A DNA stretch of 64,000 bases from Bacteroidales bacterium. Its GTDB lineage: Bacteria; Bacteroidota; Bacteroidia; Bacteroidales; P3. The notes under the pieces were generated by a model. It had not been told where the DNA came from and ran no database searches. It saw nothing but the letters and a program-made list of their open reading frames with translations. A program made the translations under genes and the position numbers. Location: positions 1 through 64,000 of the forward strand of contig JAKSMQ010000001.1 of the NCBI GenBank assembly GCA_024400565.1, in the 5' to 3' direction. Of this stretch, positions 26,367-36,593 are shown piece by piece. Within the stretch, counting starts at the first letter, position 1. Each line of letters opens with the position of its first letter.

Positions 26367-26395
26367 TTATATTGTATATAAACATTTCTTAATAT

Positions 26396-27637
26396 ATGAA
26401 AGCTTTAGACCTTACTGACTCCTTTACCGAGTTTAAAGAATTCAAAAGCATAGACCGCGAAACGCTGATGCACATCCTCGAAGAGGTATTCCGCGCAGCC
26501 CTCATCAAGCGCTATGGCTCGGACGATAACTTTGACATTATCGTAAACATCGACAAGGGCGACCTTGAGATTTTCCGCAACCGCCTTATTGTAGAAGATG
26601 GTGCTGTTGAGGACGACCGCCGCGAGATTGCCTATAGCGAGGCCATCAAGATTGAGGACGACTTCGAGGTAGGCGAAGAGCTCTCCGAGCCTATCAGCAT
26701 GGCAGATTTCGGCCGTCGCGAGATTCTGGCAATCCGCCAGAACCTTGTAGGCAAGATTCAGGACTACGAGAAATCTCTCATCTATCAGAAATACAAAGAG
26801 AAGGTGGGCGAAATCGTTGTCGGTGAGGTTTATCAGCCCTGGAACAGGGAAATACTCGTGCTCGACGAAGAGAAGATCGAGCTCGTTCTTCCCAAGGGCG
26901 AACAGATTCCCAAGGACCACTACCGCAAGGGCGACACCATCCGTGCCGTTGTGCTGAAGGTAGAAATGGTCAACAACAATCCCCGCGTTATCCTGAGCCG
27001 TACCAGCCCCATCTTCCTTGAGAGACTGGTAGAGAACGAGGTGCCCGAGATCTACGACGGTCTTATCACCATCAAGAACGTGGTTCGCGTTCCCGGCGAG
27101 CGTGCCAAGATTGCCGTAGAGAGCTACGACGACCGCATCGACCCCGTAGGAAGCTGCGTAGGTATGAAGGGAAGCCGTATCCACGGTATCGTACGCGAGC
27201 TCCGCAACGAGAATATCGACGTTATCAACTATACTTCACGTGTTGACATCATGATTCAGCGCGCCCTCAACCCCGCCAAGATTTCGAGCATCAAGATTGA
27301 CGAGGAAGAGAAGAAGGTTGAAGTATACATGGCTCCCGACCAGGTAAGCCTCGCTATCGGTAAGGGCGGTCACAACATCAAGCTCGCAAGCCTCCTGGTA
27401 GGTTATGAGATTGAAGTATTCCGCGATACCGACGAAGACTACGAGGATGTTGACCTCAGAGAATTCAACGATGAGATCGAACAATGGATCATCGACGAGC
27501 TCTATAAGATTGGCTGCGACACCGCCAAGAGCGTACTGGCGCTCTCTCGCGAGGAACTGATTAACCGTACCGACCTTGAGGAAGAGACTATCGACGAGGT
27601 AGTACGCATCCTCAAAGCAGAATTCGACGAGGAATAA
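26396..27637 (+). CDS. nusA: Transcription termination/antitermination factor NusA
   Basis: 413 residues: an N-terminal RNA-polymerase-binding domain (FKEFKSIDRETLMHILEE), an S1 domain around 130-200 (VGEIVVGEVYQPW, VILSRTSP), then two KH domains (DPVGSCVGMKGSRI and QVSLAIGKGGHNIKLAS). The C-terminus is a short helical domain rather than the duplicated acidic repeats of proteobacterial NusA, as usual in Bacteroidota. NusA modulates pausing, termination and antitermination. It starts 29 bp after rimP. Confidence 0.96.
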   Translation: MKALDLTDSFTEFKEFKSIDRETLMHILEEVFRAALIKRYGSDDNFDIIVNIDKGDLEIFRNRLIVEDGAVEDDRREIAYSEAIKIEDDFEVGEELSEPISMADFGRREILAIRQNLVGKIQDYEKSLIYQKYKEKVGEIVVGEVYQPWNREILVLDEEKIELVLPKGEQIPKDHYRKGDTIRAVVLKVEMVNNNPRVILSRTSPIFLERLVENEVPEIYDGLITIKNVVRVPGERAKIAVESYDDRIDPVGSCVGMKGSRIHGIVRELRNENIDVINYTSRVDIMIQRALNPAKISSIKIDEEEKKVEVYMAPDQVSLAIGKGGHNIKLASLLVGYEIEVFRDTDEDYEDVDLREFNDEIEQWIIDELYKIGCDTAKSVLALSREELINRTDLEEETIDEVVRILKAEFDEE

Positions 27638-27686
27638 TCAATCCCCATCGCAGATTATAAAAGAAGAAAAGACTATTAACTAAATA

Positions 27687-27694
27687 AAGGAGGG
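27687..27694 (+). promoter_or_regulatory. Shine-Dalgarno sequence of infB
   Basis: AAAGGAGGG stands a few bases before the infB ATG. This is notable because almost no other gene in the window has such a sequence. Confidence 0.65.
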
Positions 27695-27697
27695 TAT

Positions 27698-30600
27698 ATG
27701 TCAGAAGAAATAAAGACCACACGACTCAACAAAGTCGCTAAAGAATTTAATGTCGGCGTCAGCACATTGGTGGAACACCTTGCAAAGAAAGGCCATCAGG
27801 TAGATTCGAACCCCAACACCCGAATCACGGCTGAACAGTATGCCATTCTCTCGCAAGCATTCCAGGGAGAACGCGAAGTGAAGGAAAATGCAGACCGCAT
27901 TGAAATCATATCCGGCGACACCCGTTCTGTAAACGCCGCCAAGACAGAAGAGAAAGAAACCAAGAAAGAGGCTGACGAAGAGCTCGTAATCAAGAACTAT
28001 CATCCTGCAAAGCCTGCGGATGCTGAGACCCCCTCCGTATCTGACACCCCAGCACCCAAGGCAGAGGAAGAGCCCGTTCCCGAACCCGAAGTTCCTCAGG
28101 CAGAAGAGCCCCAAGTTGAAGAACCCAAGGCGGAGGAGCCCAAGGCTGAAGAGCCCGTCGAAGAGACTCCCAAGTTTGAGCCTACCGTCATCAGCGCAAC
28201 CGTAGCTGGTGCCAAGGAAGGCAAAGAATCCTTCAACGCCGAGCTCCGCATAGTAGACAAGATTGACCTCTCCTCGCTCAACGAGAAGACCCGTCCTGCC
28301 AAGAAGTCGAAGAGCGAAAAGAAAGCCAAGAAGGCCGAAACCAAGCCTGCAGCCGAAGAGAAACCCGTCGAGGAGAAGGCTCCCGTTGTTGAGGAGACTC
28401 CCGCACCCGTAGTAGAAGAGGCTGTGGTTGAAGAAACTCCCGTAGTGGAAACCACACCCGAGCCTGTTGCAGAGACTCCTGCTCCAGAGCCCGAGAAAAA
28501 GGTAGAATTCGTTCCTACCCAATACACCAAACTTGAAGGTCTCAAGACCGTCGGCAAGATTGACCTCTCCCAGTTTGCCAAAGAGAAGGTCTCCCCCGCC
28601 GAGAAGCGCAAACGCAAGCGCATCAAGGGCGAAAAGGTTGACCAGAAGGCTGCTGCCGAGAATGTAGCCCGTGGCGACAAGAAGGAAAACAAGCCTGCCA
28701 AACCCAATGGCGGCAACAGCGATGCCCAGAAGCCCAATCCCAACAACGATCCCAACCGCAATAAGGATAAAGCTAAGGAGAAGAAGAACAGAGACAAGAA
28801 GGCAAAAGGCAAAGAGGTAAAGGTTGAGGTTGACGAAGCCGAAATCAAGAAGCAGATCCAGGACACCCTGGCACGCCTCAGCCCAATGGGCAAGTCCAAG
28901 ACTTCAAAGCACAACCGCGAGAAACGCCAGAAGGTTCAGCAACGTTTTGAGGAGGAGATGCTCCACGAAATGGAGAACCAGAAGACCCTCCAGGTGACCG
29001 AGTTCGTTACCGCCAACGAGCTGGCTACTATGATGAACATCCCCGTCACCAAGATTATCGCTACCTGTATGTCGGTAGGTATCTTCGTATCCATCAACCA
29101 GCGTCTCGACGCCGAGGCCATCAAGCTTATTGCTGACGAGTTCGGATTTGAGATCAACTTCGTATCTACCGAGGTTGCAGAAGCTATCAACAGTATTGAG
29201 GAGCAGGATAATCCCGAGGACCTCGTGCCCCGTACTCCTATTATTACCGTAATGGGTCACGTTGACCATGGTAAGACCTCTCTCCTTGACTATATCCGCA
29301 ACACCAACGTTATCGCCGGCGAGGCAGGTGGTATTACCCAGCACATCGGAGCTTACGAGGTAACCATGCCCGACGGACGCAAGATTACCTTCCTCGACAC
29401 CCCTGGTCACGAAGCATTTACCGCTATGCGTGCCCGTGGTGCCAAGGTAACCGATATCGCCATTATCGTTATTGCTGCCGACGACAAGATTATGCCCCAG
29501 ACCATTGAGGCTATCAACCACGCTCAAGCCGCAGCCGTACCTATGGTATTTGCCATCAACAAGATTGATAAACCCGGCGCAGACCCCGACCGCATCAAGA
29601 CCGAGCTTGCCAATATGAACCTTCTCGTAGAGGAATGGGGCGGTAAGTATCAGAGTCAGGACATTAGCGCCAAGAAGGGTATCAACGTTGACCAGCTGCT
29701 TGAGAAGGTACTCCTTGAAGCAGAAATGCTCGAGCTCAAGGGCAACCCCAAGAAGCGTGCTAAAGGAACCGTTCTTGAATGCTCTCTCGACAAAGGCCGT
29801 GGCTATGTTGCCAAACTCCTTGTCGAAGATGGTACTATCTCTCAGGGCGATCCCCTCGTAGCAGGTCCTATCTCCGGCCGCGTTAAAGCGATGTACAACG
29901 AGCGTAACCAGCTTGTCAAATCAGCAGGTCCCTCCCAGCCTGTACTTCTCCTCGGTCTCACAGGTGCTTGCCAGGCAGGCGACACCTTCAATGTTACCGA
30001 GAACGAAAAAGAGGCCAAGGACATTGCTGCCAAACGCCAGCAGCTTGCACGCGAACAGAGTCAGCGTACTACCGGACGTCTTACCCTTGATGAGATTGGA
30101 CGCCGTCGCGCACTTGGTGACTTCCACGAGATCAAGCTCATCGTTAAGGGCGACGTGGACGGTTCCGTAGAGGCTCTCTCCGACTCTCTCATCAAGCTCT
30201 CTACCGAAGAGATTCAGATTAATGTCATCCACAAGGCTGTGGGACAGATTACCGAAGGCGACGTTCTGCTTGCTGAGGCTTCCGACGCTATTATCATCGG
30301 TTTCCAGGTCCGTCCTTCCGTACAGGCTCGCCGCAACGCAGAAGAGAAGAAGATTGATATCCGGCTCTACTCCATCATCTACGACGCTATCAACGAGCTC
30401 CACGATGCAATGGAAGGTATGCTTGCTCCCGAGACTCAGGAGAAGATTGTTGCCAATCTCGAAATCCGCGAAACCTTCAAGATTTCCAAGGTGGGAACTA
30501 TCGCCGGATGTATGTGTCTCGACGGAAAGATTCAGCGTAGCCACAACGTACGTATCATCCGCGATGGTATTGTAGTCTTCACCGGAAAACTTGCATCCCT

Positions 30601-30739
30601 CAAACGATTCAAGGATGATGTCAAAGAGGTTGTATCCGGCCAGGATTGCGGTCTCAACATCGAGAACTTCAACGACATTAAGGTCGGCGATATTGTTGAG
30701 GCATACGAGATCATCGAAATCAAGCGTACGCTTAAATAA
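27698..30739 (+). CDS. infB: Translation initiation factor IF-2
   Basis: 1013 residues. An N-terminal IF2 domain (residues 1-55) is followed by a long, low-complexity Glu/Pro/Ala and Lys-rich linker (about 85-400). The GTPase begins near 515: GHVDHGKTS (G1), [10 protein letters not shown] (G2), DTPGHEAF (G3), NKIDKPGAD (G4) and SAKKGINVD (G5). C-terminal beta-barrel domains bind fMet-tRNA. The factor places initiator tRNA on the 30S subunit. The linker repeats PKAEEP-type units, which may vary in number between strains. A clear terminator follows. Confidence 0.97.
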   Translation: MSEEIKTTRLNKVAKEFNVGVSTLVEHLAKKGHQVDSNPNTRITAEQYAILSQAFQGEREVKENADRIEIISGDTRSVNAAKTEEKETKKEADEELVIKNYHPAKPADAETPSVSDTPAPKAEEEPVPEPEVPQAEEPQVEEPKAEEPKAEEPVEETPKFEPTVISATVAGAKEGKESFNAELRIVDKIDLSSLNEKTRPAKKSKSEKKAKKAETKPAAEEKPVEEKAPVVEETPAPVVEEAVVEETPVVETTPEPVAETPAPEPEKKVEFVPTQYTKLEGLKTVGKIDLSQFAKEKVSPAEKRKRKRIKGEKVDQKAAAENVARGDKKENKPAKPNGGNSDAQKPNPNNDPNRNKDKAKEKKNRDKKAKGKEVKVEVDEAEIKKQIQDTLARLSPMGKSKTSKHNREKRQKVQQRFEEEMLHEMENQKTLQVTEFVTANELATMMNIPVTKIIATCMSVGIFVSINQRLDAEAIKLIADEFGFEINFVSTEVAEAINSIEEQDNPEDLVPRTPIITVMGHVDHGKTSLLDYIRNTNVIAGEAGGITQHIGAYEVTMPDGRKITFLDTPGHEAFTAMRARGAKVTDIAIIVIAADDKIMPQTIEAINHAQAAAVPMVFAINKIDKPGADPDRIKTELANMNLLVEEWGGKYQSQDISAKKGINVDQLLEKVLLEAEMLELKGNPKKRAKGTVLECSLDKGRGYVAKLLVEDGTISQGDPLVAGPISGRVKAMYNERNQLVKSAGPSQPVLLLGLTGACQAGDTFNVTENEKEAKDIAAKRQQLAREQSQRTTGRLTLDEIGRRRALGDFHEIKLIVKGDVDGSVEALSDSLIKLSTEEIQINVIHKAVGQITEGDVLLAEASDAIIIGFQVRPSVQARRNAEEKKIDIRLYSIIYDAINELHDAMEGMLAPETQEKIVANLEIRETFKISKVGTIAGCMCLDGKIQRSHNVRIIRDGIVVFTGKLASLKRFKDDVKEVVSGQDCGLNIENFNDIKVGDIVEAYEIIEIKRTLK

Positions 30740-30751
30740 ACTATAGAGAAC

Positions 30752-30800
30752 AAGAAACAGGGTGTTGATTCACTCTGAGACGGACGCCCTGTTTCTTTTC
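30752..30800 (+). terminator. Intrinsic terminator of the rimP-nusA-infB operon
   Basis: AAGAAACAGGG (30752-30762) and CCCTGTTTCTT (30787-30797) are perfect reverse complements and are followed by TTTTC. Confidence 0.8.
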
Positions 30801-30804
30801 AACT

Positions 30805-30876
30805 GGCTCCTTAGTTCAACGGATAGAATAGAGGTTTCCTAAACCTTAGATGAGGGTTCGATTCCCCCAGGAGCTA
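30805..30876 (+). tRNA. tRNA-Arg (anticodon CCT)
   Basis: 72 nt. The acceptor GGCTCCT pairs with AGGAGCT, the D-arm contains AGTTCAACGGATAGA, the anticodon stem GAGGT/ACCTT encloses TTCCTAA (anticodon CCT), and the T-arm is GAGGGTTCGATTCCCCC. CCA is not encoded (CAA follows the discriminator base). It reads AGG codons. Confidence 0.93.
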
Positions 30877-30961
30877 CAACAGAAATTGAAAATCGGTCTG
30901 TTATTATTAACCGACATTTGACTGAAACAGTCATCTTGTAACCATACCAAAATCATCTTCT

Positions 30962-31771
30962 ATGCATACCAGAAATATCTTCTTCGCCTTGCTGCTGCTC
31001 CCCTTATGCCTTCAGGCTTGCGGTAATCAAAACGAGACTAACAACAATACCAAGGATTCTATGACCCAGAGTAATTCCGAATACCAGGCTCCAAACTATG
31101 CCCCTTACGAGACTGACTGCTTCAAGACTGAAAAAGGCCGCAACGTAGCCATTACCTTCATCAAGCACGGAACGCTCATGATTGATATTGATGGTTATAT
31201 CATCCACATTGACCCCGTTTCGATGTTTGGAACAGACTATTCCAAATTACCCAAAGCAGACCTGCTGCTCATCACACACGAGCATCACGACCACTTTGAT
31301 ATGAAAACCGCTGAGGTTATATTGAAGGAGAACAGCCTATTCTATAGTAACAGACAGGTAGCAAAACTTTCGGGAAAGAGTAAGGCTATCAAGGCTGGCG
31401 AAACTTTTACTACAGAGAATAATATTACTGTCATAGCTACCGAGGCATACAACAACAGCAAGGGTCACGAGAAATTCCATCCCAAAGGACAGAACGTAGG
31501 ATTTCTTGTATGTGTAGACGACATCAATATCTACATTGCGGGAGATACTGAAGACATACCCGAGATGACTGACCTCAAGGATATTGATATTGCATTTCTC
31601 CCAGTCAACCAGCCCTACACTATGACTCCTCAGCAATGTATTAATGCCGCCGAGATGTTTAAGCCCTCAATACTCTATCCTTACCACTACGGAGAAACTG
31701 ACCTAACTCCTATTGTAGAGCATTTCAAGGATAATCCAGAGATTGAGGTACGGATTAAGCAGTTGCAATAG
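30962..31771 (+). CDS. Lipoprotein metallo-beta-lactamase-fold hydrolase (UlaG-like)
   Basis: 269 residues. A lipoprotein signal ends at Cys20 (LPLCLQACGN). The mature domain has the MBL motif THEHHDHFD, then IAGDTED and YPYHYGETD, giving a UlaG/RomA-like metal site. It is probably attached to an envelope membrane, facing the periplasm. The family includes lactonases and phosphodiesterases; the substrate is unknown. A Ser/Asn/Thr-rich linker follows the lipid anchor. It stands alone between tRNA-Arg and the convergent macro-like gene. Confidence 0.82.
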   Translation: MHTRNIFFALLLLPLCLQACGNQNETNNNTKDSMTQSNSEYQAPNYAPYETDCFKTEKGRNVAITFIKHGTLMIDIDGYIIHIDPVSMFGTDYSKLPKADLLLITHEHHDHFDMKTAEVILKENSLFYSNRQVAKLSGKSKAIKAGETFTTENNITVIATEAYNNSKGHEKFHPKGQNVGFLVCVDDINIYIAGDTEDIPEMTDLKDIDIAFLPVNQPYTMTPQQCINAAEMFKPSILYPYHYGETDLTPIVEHFKDNPEIEVRIKQLQ

Positions 31772-31809
31772 AAAACGAAAGAGTAGTTTTATCAAAGAAT
31801 CTCCTTCAG

Positions 31810-32223
31810 CTAGTCATTCTGATTCAACTGATCGAGGGCTGCGATAAAAGTGTCTGGAAGAGTAACATTACTCAACTGAAGGCATTCTTTGAATAGAGGA
31901 GCCATCTCTTCATCACGAAAACCAGCAATTCCGCAACCTATTCGGGTAATAAGAAAACGAAGATTAGGATTCGCCTTAGCAAAATCTACAAAATCATCGA
32001 CATAGGGTCTGATAGATTCTACCCCACCATGCATAGTGGGAATAGCATAACTCTGTCCTTGAAGACCTACTCCTTGTCCCCAAACAGCCCCAAAGAGCGA
32101 ATGAGCTGTACGAGCTGCTCCACCTCCGTGGAAACCTGAAAGATTGCTACCGAATACAAATATTTCACCTTCCCTAAGGGAGCTGATTCTTATTGGTGTA
32201 ATACCACATTTATGTTCCTTCAT
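31810..32223 (-). CDS. Free-standing macro-like domain protein
   Basis: About 137 residues from MKEHKCG. An earlier in-frame ATG at 32244 overlaps a -7 promoter element, so it is unlikely to be the start. The protein consists of one domain: IFVFGSNLSGFHGGGAARTA, then FGAVWGQGVGLQG, SYAIPTMHGG and ITRIGCGIAGFRDEE. The same motifs form the C-terminal half of the vWA protein at 23563-24591. The Gly-rich loop and the VFGSN and IGCG strands suggest a macro-domain-like nucleotide or ADP-ribose binding fold, which is an inference. It is cytosolic and transcribed alone. Confidence 0.7.
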   Translation of the reverse strand: MKEHKCGITPIRISSLREGEIFVFGSNLSGFHGGGAARTAHSLFGAVWGQGVGLQGQSYAIPTMHGGVESIRPYVDDFVDFAKANPNLRFLITRIGCGIAGFRDEEMAPLFKECLQLSNVTLPDTFIAALDQLNQND

Positions 32224-32241
32224 TTGCTTATTGATTTTTTG

Positions 32242-32249
32242 CAAAAATA
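32242..32249 (-). promoter_or_regulatory. -7 element of the macro-like gene
   Basis: The minus strand reads TATTTTTG about 20 bp before the chosen start codon. No -33 match is evident. Confidence 0.5.
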
Positions 32250-32663
32250 CATGTTTTTATTCAAACATTAATTCTTTTCTAACAAAATAGACCGATAATC
32301 TTTTGAAAACAACAAATAAGTTTCATACATCTCATTGAAATACTATCACATGATTACTTAAAAACAAAGAATCTATTTCATTATAATCTTGTCAATAATT
32401 ACCTATAGTAATCGCCAACAACGTTCAAAACACTATTATCTCTAACCCGAAGACATATTAATATAACGACATATTACGATGAAGAATCAAGAAAAATCAG
32501 TCTTTTCTACATTTATTTTTTGAATTCGGTATTATCACTATCACACTTTATATACATAATATATAATTATATATTTCAATAACTTATCTCAAAAGAAAGA
32601 AAGATATCAGAAACAAAAAAAGCCGATAAATCAATATTTTTTTATCCATTTCAAAAAAAAGTG

Positions 32664-32671
32664 TATTTTTG
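32664..32671 (+). promoter_or_regulatory. Promoter of the aminotransferase gene
   Basis: TATTTTTG with TTTA 19 bp upstream (32641-32644), giving a leader of about 105 nt. It lies in the AT-rich 541-bp gap 32245-32785. Apart from this and the divergent -7 element, I see nothing in that gap. Confidence 0.65.
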
Positions 32672-32785
32672 CAAAAGAAAACTACGTAGACAGGATATAG
32701 TTTAGTACCATCTAACACATTAGAAAGCATAACTGTTACGCCGAAATCCAAAAGAAAAATAATAAGTAAAAATACAATAAATACA

Positions 32786-33988
32786 ATGGAATTTCTCAGC
32801 AATCGTATTCTTAACATGGCAGAGAGCGAGACTCTCGCCATGACCGCCAAGGCAGGCGAACTCAAGGCTCAGGGAAAAGATGTAATCTCTCTCTCCATTG
32901 GCGAGCCCGATTTCAACACCCCTGATATCGTAAAAGAAGCAGCAAAGCAGGCTATCGACGACAACTTTACCCACTATCCTCCAGTACCCGGTTATGCTGA
33001 CTTGCGCAAGGCTATCTGCGAAAAGTTCCGCCGCGACAATGGTTTGGAGTTCACCCCCGACCAGATTGTTGTTTCTACTGGTGCAAAGCAGAGTATCTAT
33101 CAGCTCGCTCAGGTTCTTCTCAACCCTGGTGATGAGGTAATCATCCCTACTCCTTTTTGGGTAAGTTACAAAGAGTTTGTTCGCCTTGCTGGTGCTACTC
33201 CTGTATATGTAAAGACCAAGATTGAAAACGATTTCAAGGTTACTCCTGCTCAGCTTGAAGAGGCTATAACTCCCAAGACCAAGCTTATCATGTTCTCCAG
33301 CCCATCTAATCCTACTGGTATGCTCTATACCAAGGAAGAGTTGAAGGGTATTGCCGAGGTTGTTGCCCGTCATGAGAACCTCTTTGTAATGGCTGACGAA
33401 ATTTATGAGCACATCAATTTTGTTGGCAAACACGAGAGTATCGGCCAGTTTGCTGAAGTTAAGGACCGCGTCATCACTATCAATGGCGTAGCTAAGGGCT
33501 TTGCTATGACTGGCTGGCGTATTGGTATTCTCGCAGCTCCTCTGCCTATCGCAGCTGCATGCAAGAAACTTCAGGGCCAGGTATCTAGCGCCACCTGCTC
33601 CATAGCTCAGAAAGCAACCGTACGTGCTATGATGATGGATCCTACCACTAGCGAAGATATCATCAATATGCGCAATATCTTTATGAAACGTCGCGACCTC
33701 GTTTTTGACCTCCTTAGCGCTATTCCTGGTCTCAAGGTTCGCAAACCCCAGGGAGCTTTCTATTTCTTCCCCGATGTAAGCGCATTCTACGGCAAGAGCT
33801 ACAACGGCACCAAGATTGAAAATTCTACCGATATGGCATTCTACCTCCTAAACGAGGCTAATGTAGCTACCGTTATGGGATCTGCTTTTGGTGACGACAC
33901 TTGCATCCGTCTTTCCTATGCTACTAGCGAAGACCTTCTTATTGAGGCTATGCGCCGCATCAAGGAGGCTCTTAGCAAACTTCAGTAA
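32786..33988 (+). CDS. aspC: Class I/II aminotransferase, probable aspartate aminotransferase
   Basis: 400 residues. Fold type I PLP enzyme with SIGEPDFNTP, HYPPVPGYADLR, STGAKQSIYQ, SSPSNPTGMLY (Asn binding PLP), MADEIYEH (Asp, Tyr) and the Schiff-base Lys in NGVAKGFAMTGWRIG. The C-terminal Arg that binds the substrate carboxylate is in CIRLSYA. The close match to the AspC subgroup suggests aspartate/2-oxoglutarate transamination. Cytosolic, single gene with a strong terminator. Confidence 0.92.
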   Translation: MEFLSNRILNMAESETLAMTAKAGELKAQGKDVISLSIGEPDFNTPDIVKEAAKQAIDDNFTHYPPVPGYADLRKAICEKFRRDNGLEFTPDQIVVSTGAKQSIYQLAQVLLNPGDEVIIPTPFWVSYKEFVRLAGATPVYVKTKIENDFKVTPAQLEEAITPKTKLIMFSSPSNPTGMLYTKEELKGIAEVVARHENLFVMADEIYEHINFVGKHESIGQFAEVKDRVITINGVAKGFAMTGWRIGILAAPLPIAAACKKLQGQVSSATCSIAQKATVRAMMMDPTTSEDIINMRNIFMKRRDLVFDLLSAIPGLKVRKPQGAFYFFPDVSAFYGKSYNGTKIENSTDMAFYLLNEANVATVMGSAFGDDTCIRLSYATSEDLLIEAMRRIKEALSKLQ

Positions 33989-34041
33989 CAGACGTTTCCT
34001 CCCATAGAGTTTCTATGGAGTAAAAAATATCGTAATAAGGG

Positions 34042-34075
34042 AAGCCGCGACTCCATTAGGAGTCGCGGCTTATTT
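34042..34075. terminator. Strong intrinsic terminator between aspC and mutS2
   Basis: AAGCCGCGACTCC (34042-34054), loop ATTA, and GGAGTCGCGGCTT (34059-34071) pair over 13 bp, followed by ATTTTAT. Its symmetry lets it serve the convergent mutS2 transcript as well. Confidence 0.85.
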
Positions 34076-34101
34076 TATAAAGTATGCTGGATAACTGATG
34101 A

Positions 34102-36549
34102 CTATTTCAAATGAACTACCGTTATTCCATCTCCACCCAATTCCAAACGCTCACTATGACAACTCTTTACATCAGAGTTTGACTGCAATCTGTCTCGGAT
34201 AATGGTCTTGAGAATTCCATAGCCTTTTCCGTGGAGTATACGGAGTTCTTTTTCGCCTAAAAGCTGAGCTTCATCAAGAAAGCGTTGTAACTGTTCGAGA
34301 GCTTCTTCTGCACGTTGTCCCCTAAGGTCGAGTGTAGGATTAAAATATTTCCGTTTTTCATTTATCTCGTCATATATTGACTGATAGCGGTTGTTCTGAC
34401 GACCAACTTTGTCTGAAGGAATAGCCTTCTTCTTGGTCTTTTGAAGACGATTCAGAGAAATGGTCATGCGTAGTGAGTTACTTTCTACTGTAGCCTTTTT
34501 ACCTCTAATCTCTACTACCTCTCCAAAAGTATCCTGACCATCAACGCGTACAATATCACCTACTACAATGGGACCTTCAACAATATCATTATCCTTATTA
34601 TTCTGAGCAATCGGCTTTTCAGAAACTTTTACTTTTTTCTCTTTCAGTTCTTCTTCATGAAGCTCCTGTTGCAACTCCAGGCGTTCGGATTCAGCCTTCA
34701 TCTTCTGACGAGCCTGTTGCGTCCGTTCTTTCTCGGCTTGAGCCGTACGGATATCCGAAATGGTCTGCTCTACAGTTCGATTCGCATCTGAGATTATCTG
34801 GCGGGCTTGCTGACGGGCCTGAGTTAATATCTCATAGCGCTTACCTTCAACCTTGTTTGTAAGGGTCTGATATTTCTGTATAACCTCGTTGAGAAACTGG
34901 TCACTCAGTTCTAATTCTCGCTTCTGCTTAGCAATTTCTTGCTTGTCAAGTTCTATCTGCTGCAGTTGATGTTCGAAATTTAGCATTTCAGATCCCACTT
35001 TCTTTTCAGCCGAAGCAAGAATATCATGTGGGAATCCTACTGACCGAGCAATCTCGAATGCAAAAGAACTGCCTGGATGCCCGATAGAGAGGCGATAGAG
35101 AGGACGCAAACGATTGGTGTCAAAAAGCATGGCTCCATTCACAATACCAGGATAGGCATCCGAAAGGAGTTTTAGGTCTGCAAAGTGAGTTGTGACTACT
35201 CCATAGGAATGGCGTAGATATAATTCTTCAAGTAACGCTTCAGCTATAGCGCATCCTGAACGGGGTTCTGTTCCTCCCCCAAGTTCATCGAGCAAGAACA
35301 AAGTCTGAGACGAAGCTGTTGCCAAAAGTTGCTTCATATTCTGCAGATGAGAGGTATAGGTAGAGAGGTCATCCTCGATACTTTGCTGGTCCCCAATATC
35401 AATAAAGATACTCTCAAAAATACCAAATTCAGAAGTCTCACGACAAGGAACCAGTAGACCACATTGTAGCATATACTGTATCAAGCCTACCGCTTTAAGG
35501 CATACCGACTTGCCTCCTGCATTAGGGCCTGAAATAATAAGAATATGTGCATCATCATTAAGCGTAAGATCAAATGGTTGTACCTCATGCTCACGATTCT
35601 CGTGCAGATAATTTATATAGAGCAAAGGATGACGGGCTTCAATCCATGTTATCTGAGTGCGATCTTCCACTTTAGGCAGACCCGCATGAAGAGTAAGAGC
35701 CAGGCATGCTTTAGCCCTGATAAAATCTATTCGCGCCAGGAACCAGTATGCATTTACCAATGAATCAATCTGTGGGCGAATGAGATCTGTAAACCCACTA
35801 AGAATCTTCTGTATCTCGTGACGTTCTGCAAATTCAAGTTCGCGTAAATCGTTGTTGAGTTCAACCACCTCTGAAGGTTCAAGATAAGCCGTCTGTCGTG
35901 TAGCCGACTGGTCGTGAATAAGACCCTTGATCTTGCGACGATGGGTATCAAGCATAGGTATTACTAGACGCCCGTTACGAATTGTAATTTCTGCATTTTC
36001 CGGGGCCCACCCTTCAGCCTTTGCTCGACGCAGAGTGTGACTAATACGACTATCTACTTCGCCTTGCTTGCGACGCATCTGTTGGCGAATATCTGCCAAT
36101 AAGGGAGAGGCATTATCAAATAATTCTCCTTTATCATCAATCAGTTTAGCGAGTGTTCTGGTTATCAGAGGATCCAGGTCAACCTTTTCTGCCATCTGGC
36201 GAAGCGTAGGATAAGGATTCTTGTCATTGTTAAGCAGAAAACGAAGACAATCGCTGATAGTACGCAAAGAGCATTTAAGATCAAAAAGAGCCGGCAACTC
36301 AATAACAGTATTGCCAACACGAAGTCGATTGAGTTCTTCGGATAGATCGAGAAAATCCTGAGAGGGGAAAGAGGGTTCAAACATAAGTATCTGACGAAAC
36401 TCCTCTGTCTGATTGAGTTCTCTCATCACCCTGTCATACTGAGTATGAAACCGCATCTCGTGTGCCATCCTCTCTGCCAAGGGATTGGAACATTCTGCGG
36501 CCACATAGTCGCATATCTTATTAAATCCTAACTTCTCTTCTAATTGCAT
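34102..36549 (-). CDS. mutS2: Endonuclease MutS2
   Basis: 815 residues. The central ATPase has Walker A GPNAGGKSVCLK (near residue 345), Walker B LFLLDELGGGTEP and TTHFADLK. A long coiled-coil follows (about 510-650; HQLQQIELDKQEIAKQKREL-type heptads). The C-terminal Smr domain has LDLRGQR and LRILHGKGYGILK, and carries the nuclease activity. It lacks the mismatch-recognition domain of MutS. MutS2 limits recombination and, in some bacteria, rescues collided ribosomes. It is the last gene of the ribF-LRR-nitrilase-mutS2 series (44-bp gap). Confidence 0.95.
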   Translation of the reverse strand: MQLEEKLGFNKICDYVAAECSNPLAERMAHEMRFHTQYDRVMRELNQTEEFRQILMFEPSFPSQDFLDLSEELNRLRVGNTVIELPALFDLKCSLRTISDCLRFLLNNDKNPYPTLRQMAEKVDLDPLITRTLAKLIDDKGELFDNASPLLADIRQQMRRKQGEVDSRISHTLRRAKAEGWAPENAEITIRNGRLVIPMLDTHRRKIKGLIHDQSATRQTAYLEPSEVVELNNDLRELEFAERHEIQKILSGFTDLIRPQIDSLVNAYWFLARIDFIRAKACLALTLHAGLPKVEDRTQITWIEARHPLLYINYLHENREHEVQPFDLTLNDDAHILIISGPNAGGKSVCLKAVGLIQYMLQCGLLVPCRETSEFGIFESIFIDIGDQQSIEDDLSTYTSHLQNMKQLLATASSQTLFLLDELGGGTEPRSGCAIAEALLEELYLRHSYGVVTTHFADLKLLSDAYPGIVNGAMLFDTNRLRPLYRLSIGHPGSSFAFEIARSVGFPHDILASAEKKVGSEMLNFEHQLQQIELDKQEIAKQKRELELSDQFLNEVIQKYQTLTNKVEGKRYEILTQARQQARQIISDANRTVEQTISDIRTAQAEKERTQQARQKMKAESERLELQQELHEEELKEKKVKVSEKPIAQNNKDNDIVEGPIVVGDIVRVDGQDTFGEVVEIRGKKATVESNSLRMTISLNRLQKTKKKAIPSDKVGRQNNRYQSIYDEINEKRKYFNPTLDLRGQRAEEALEQLQRFLDEAQLLGEKELRILHGKGYGILKTIIRDRLQSNSDVKSCHSERLELGGDGITVVHLK

Positions 36550-36593
36550 CTTTTATGATTAATGCTGATAATAATCTGTAATTATGATAATAA

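Noticed and set aside
27701..28914. Long minus-strand frames opposite infB
   Set aside because: They are a by-product of the low-complexity Glu/Lys/Pro codons of the IF-2 linker.
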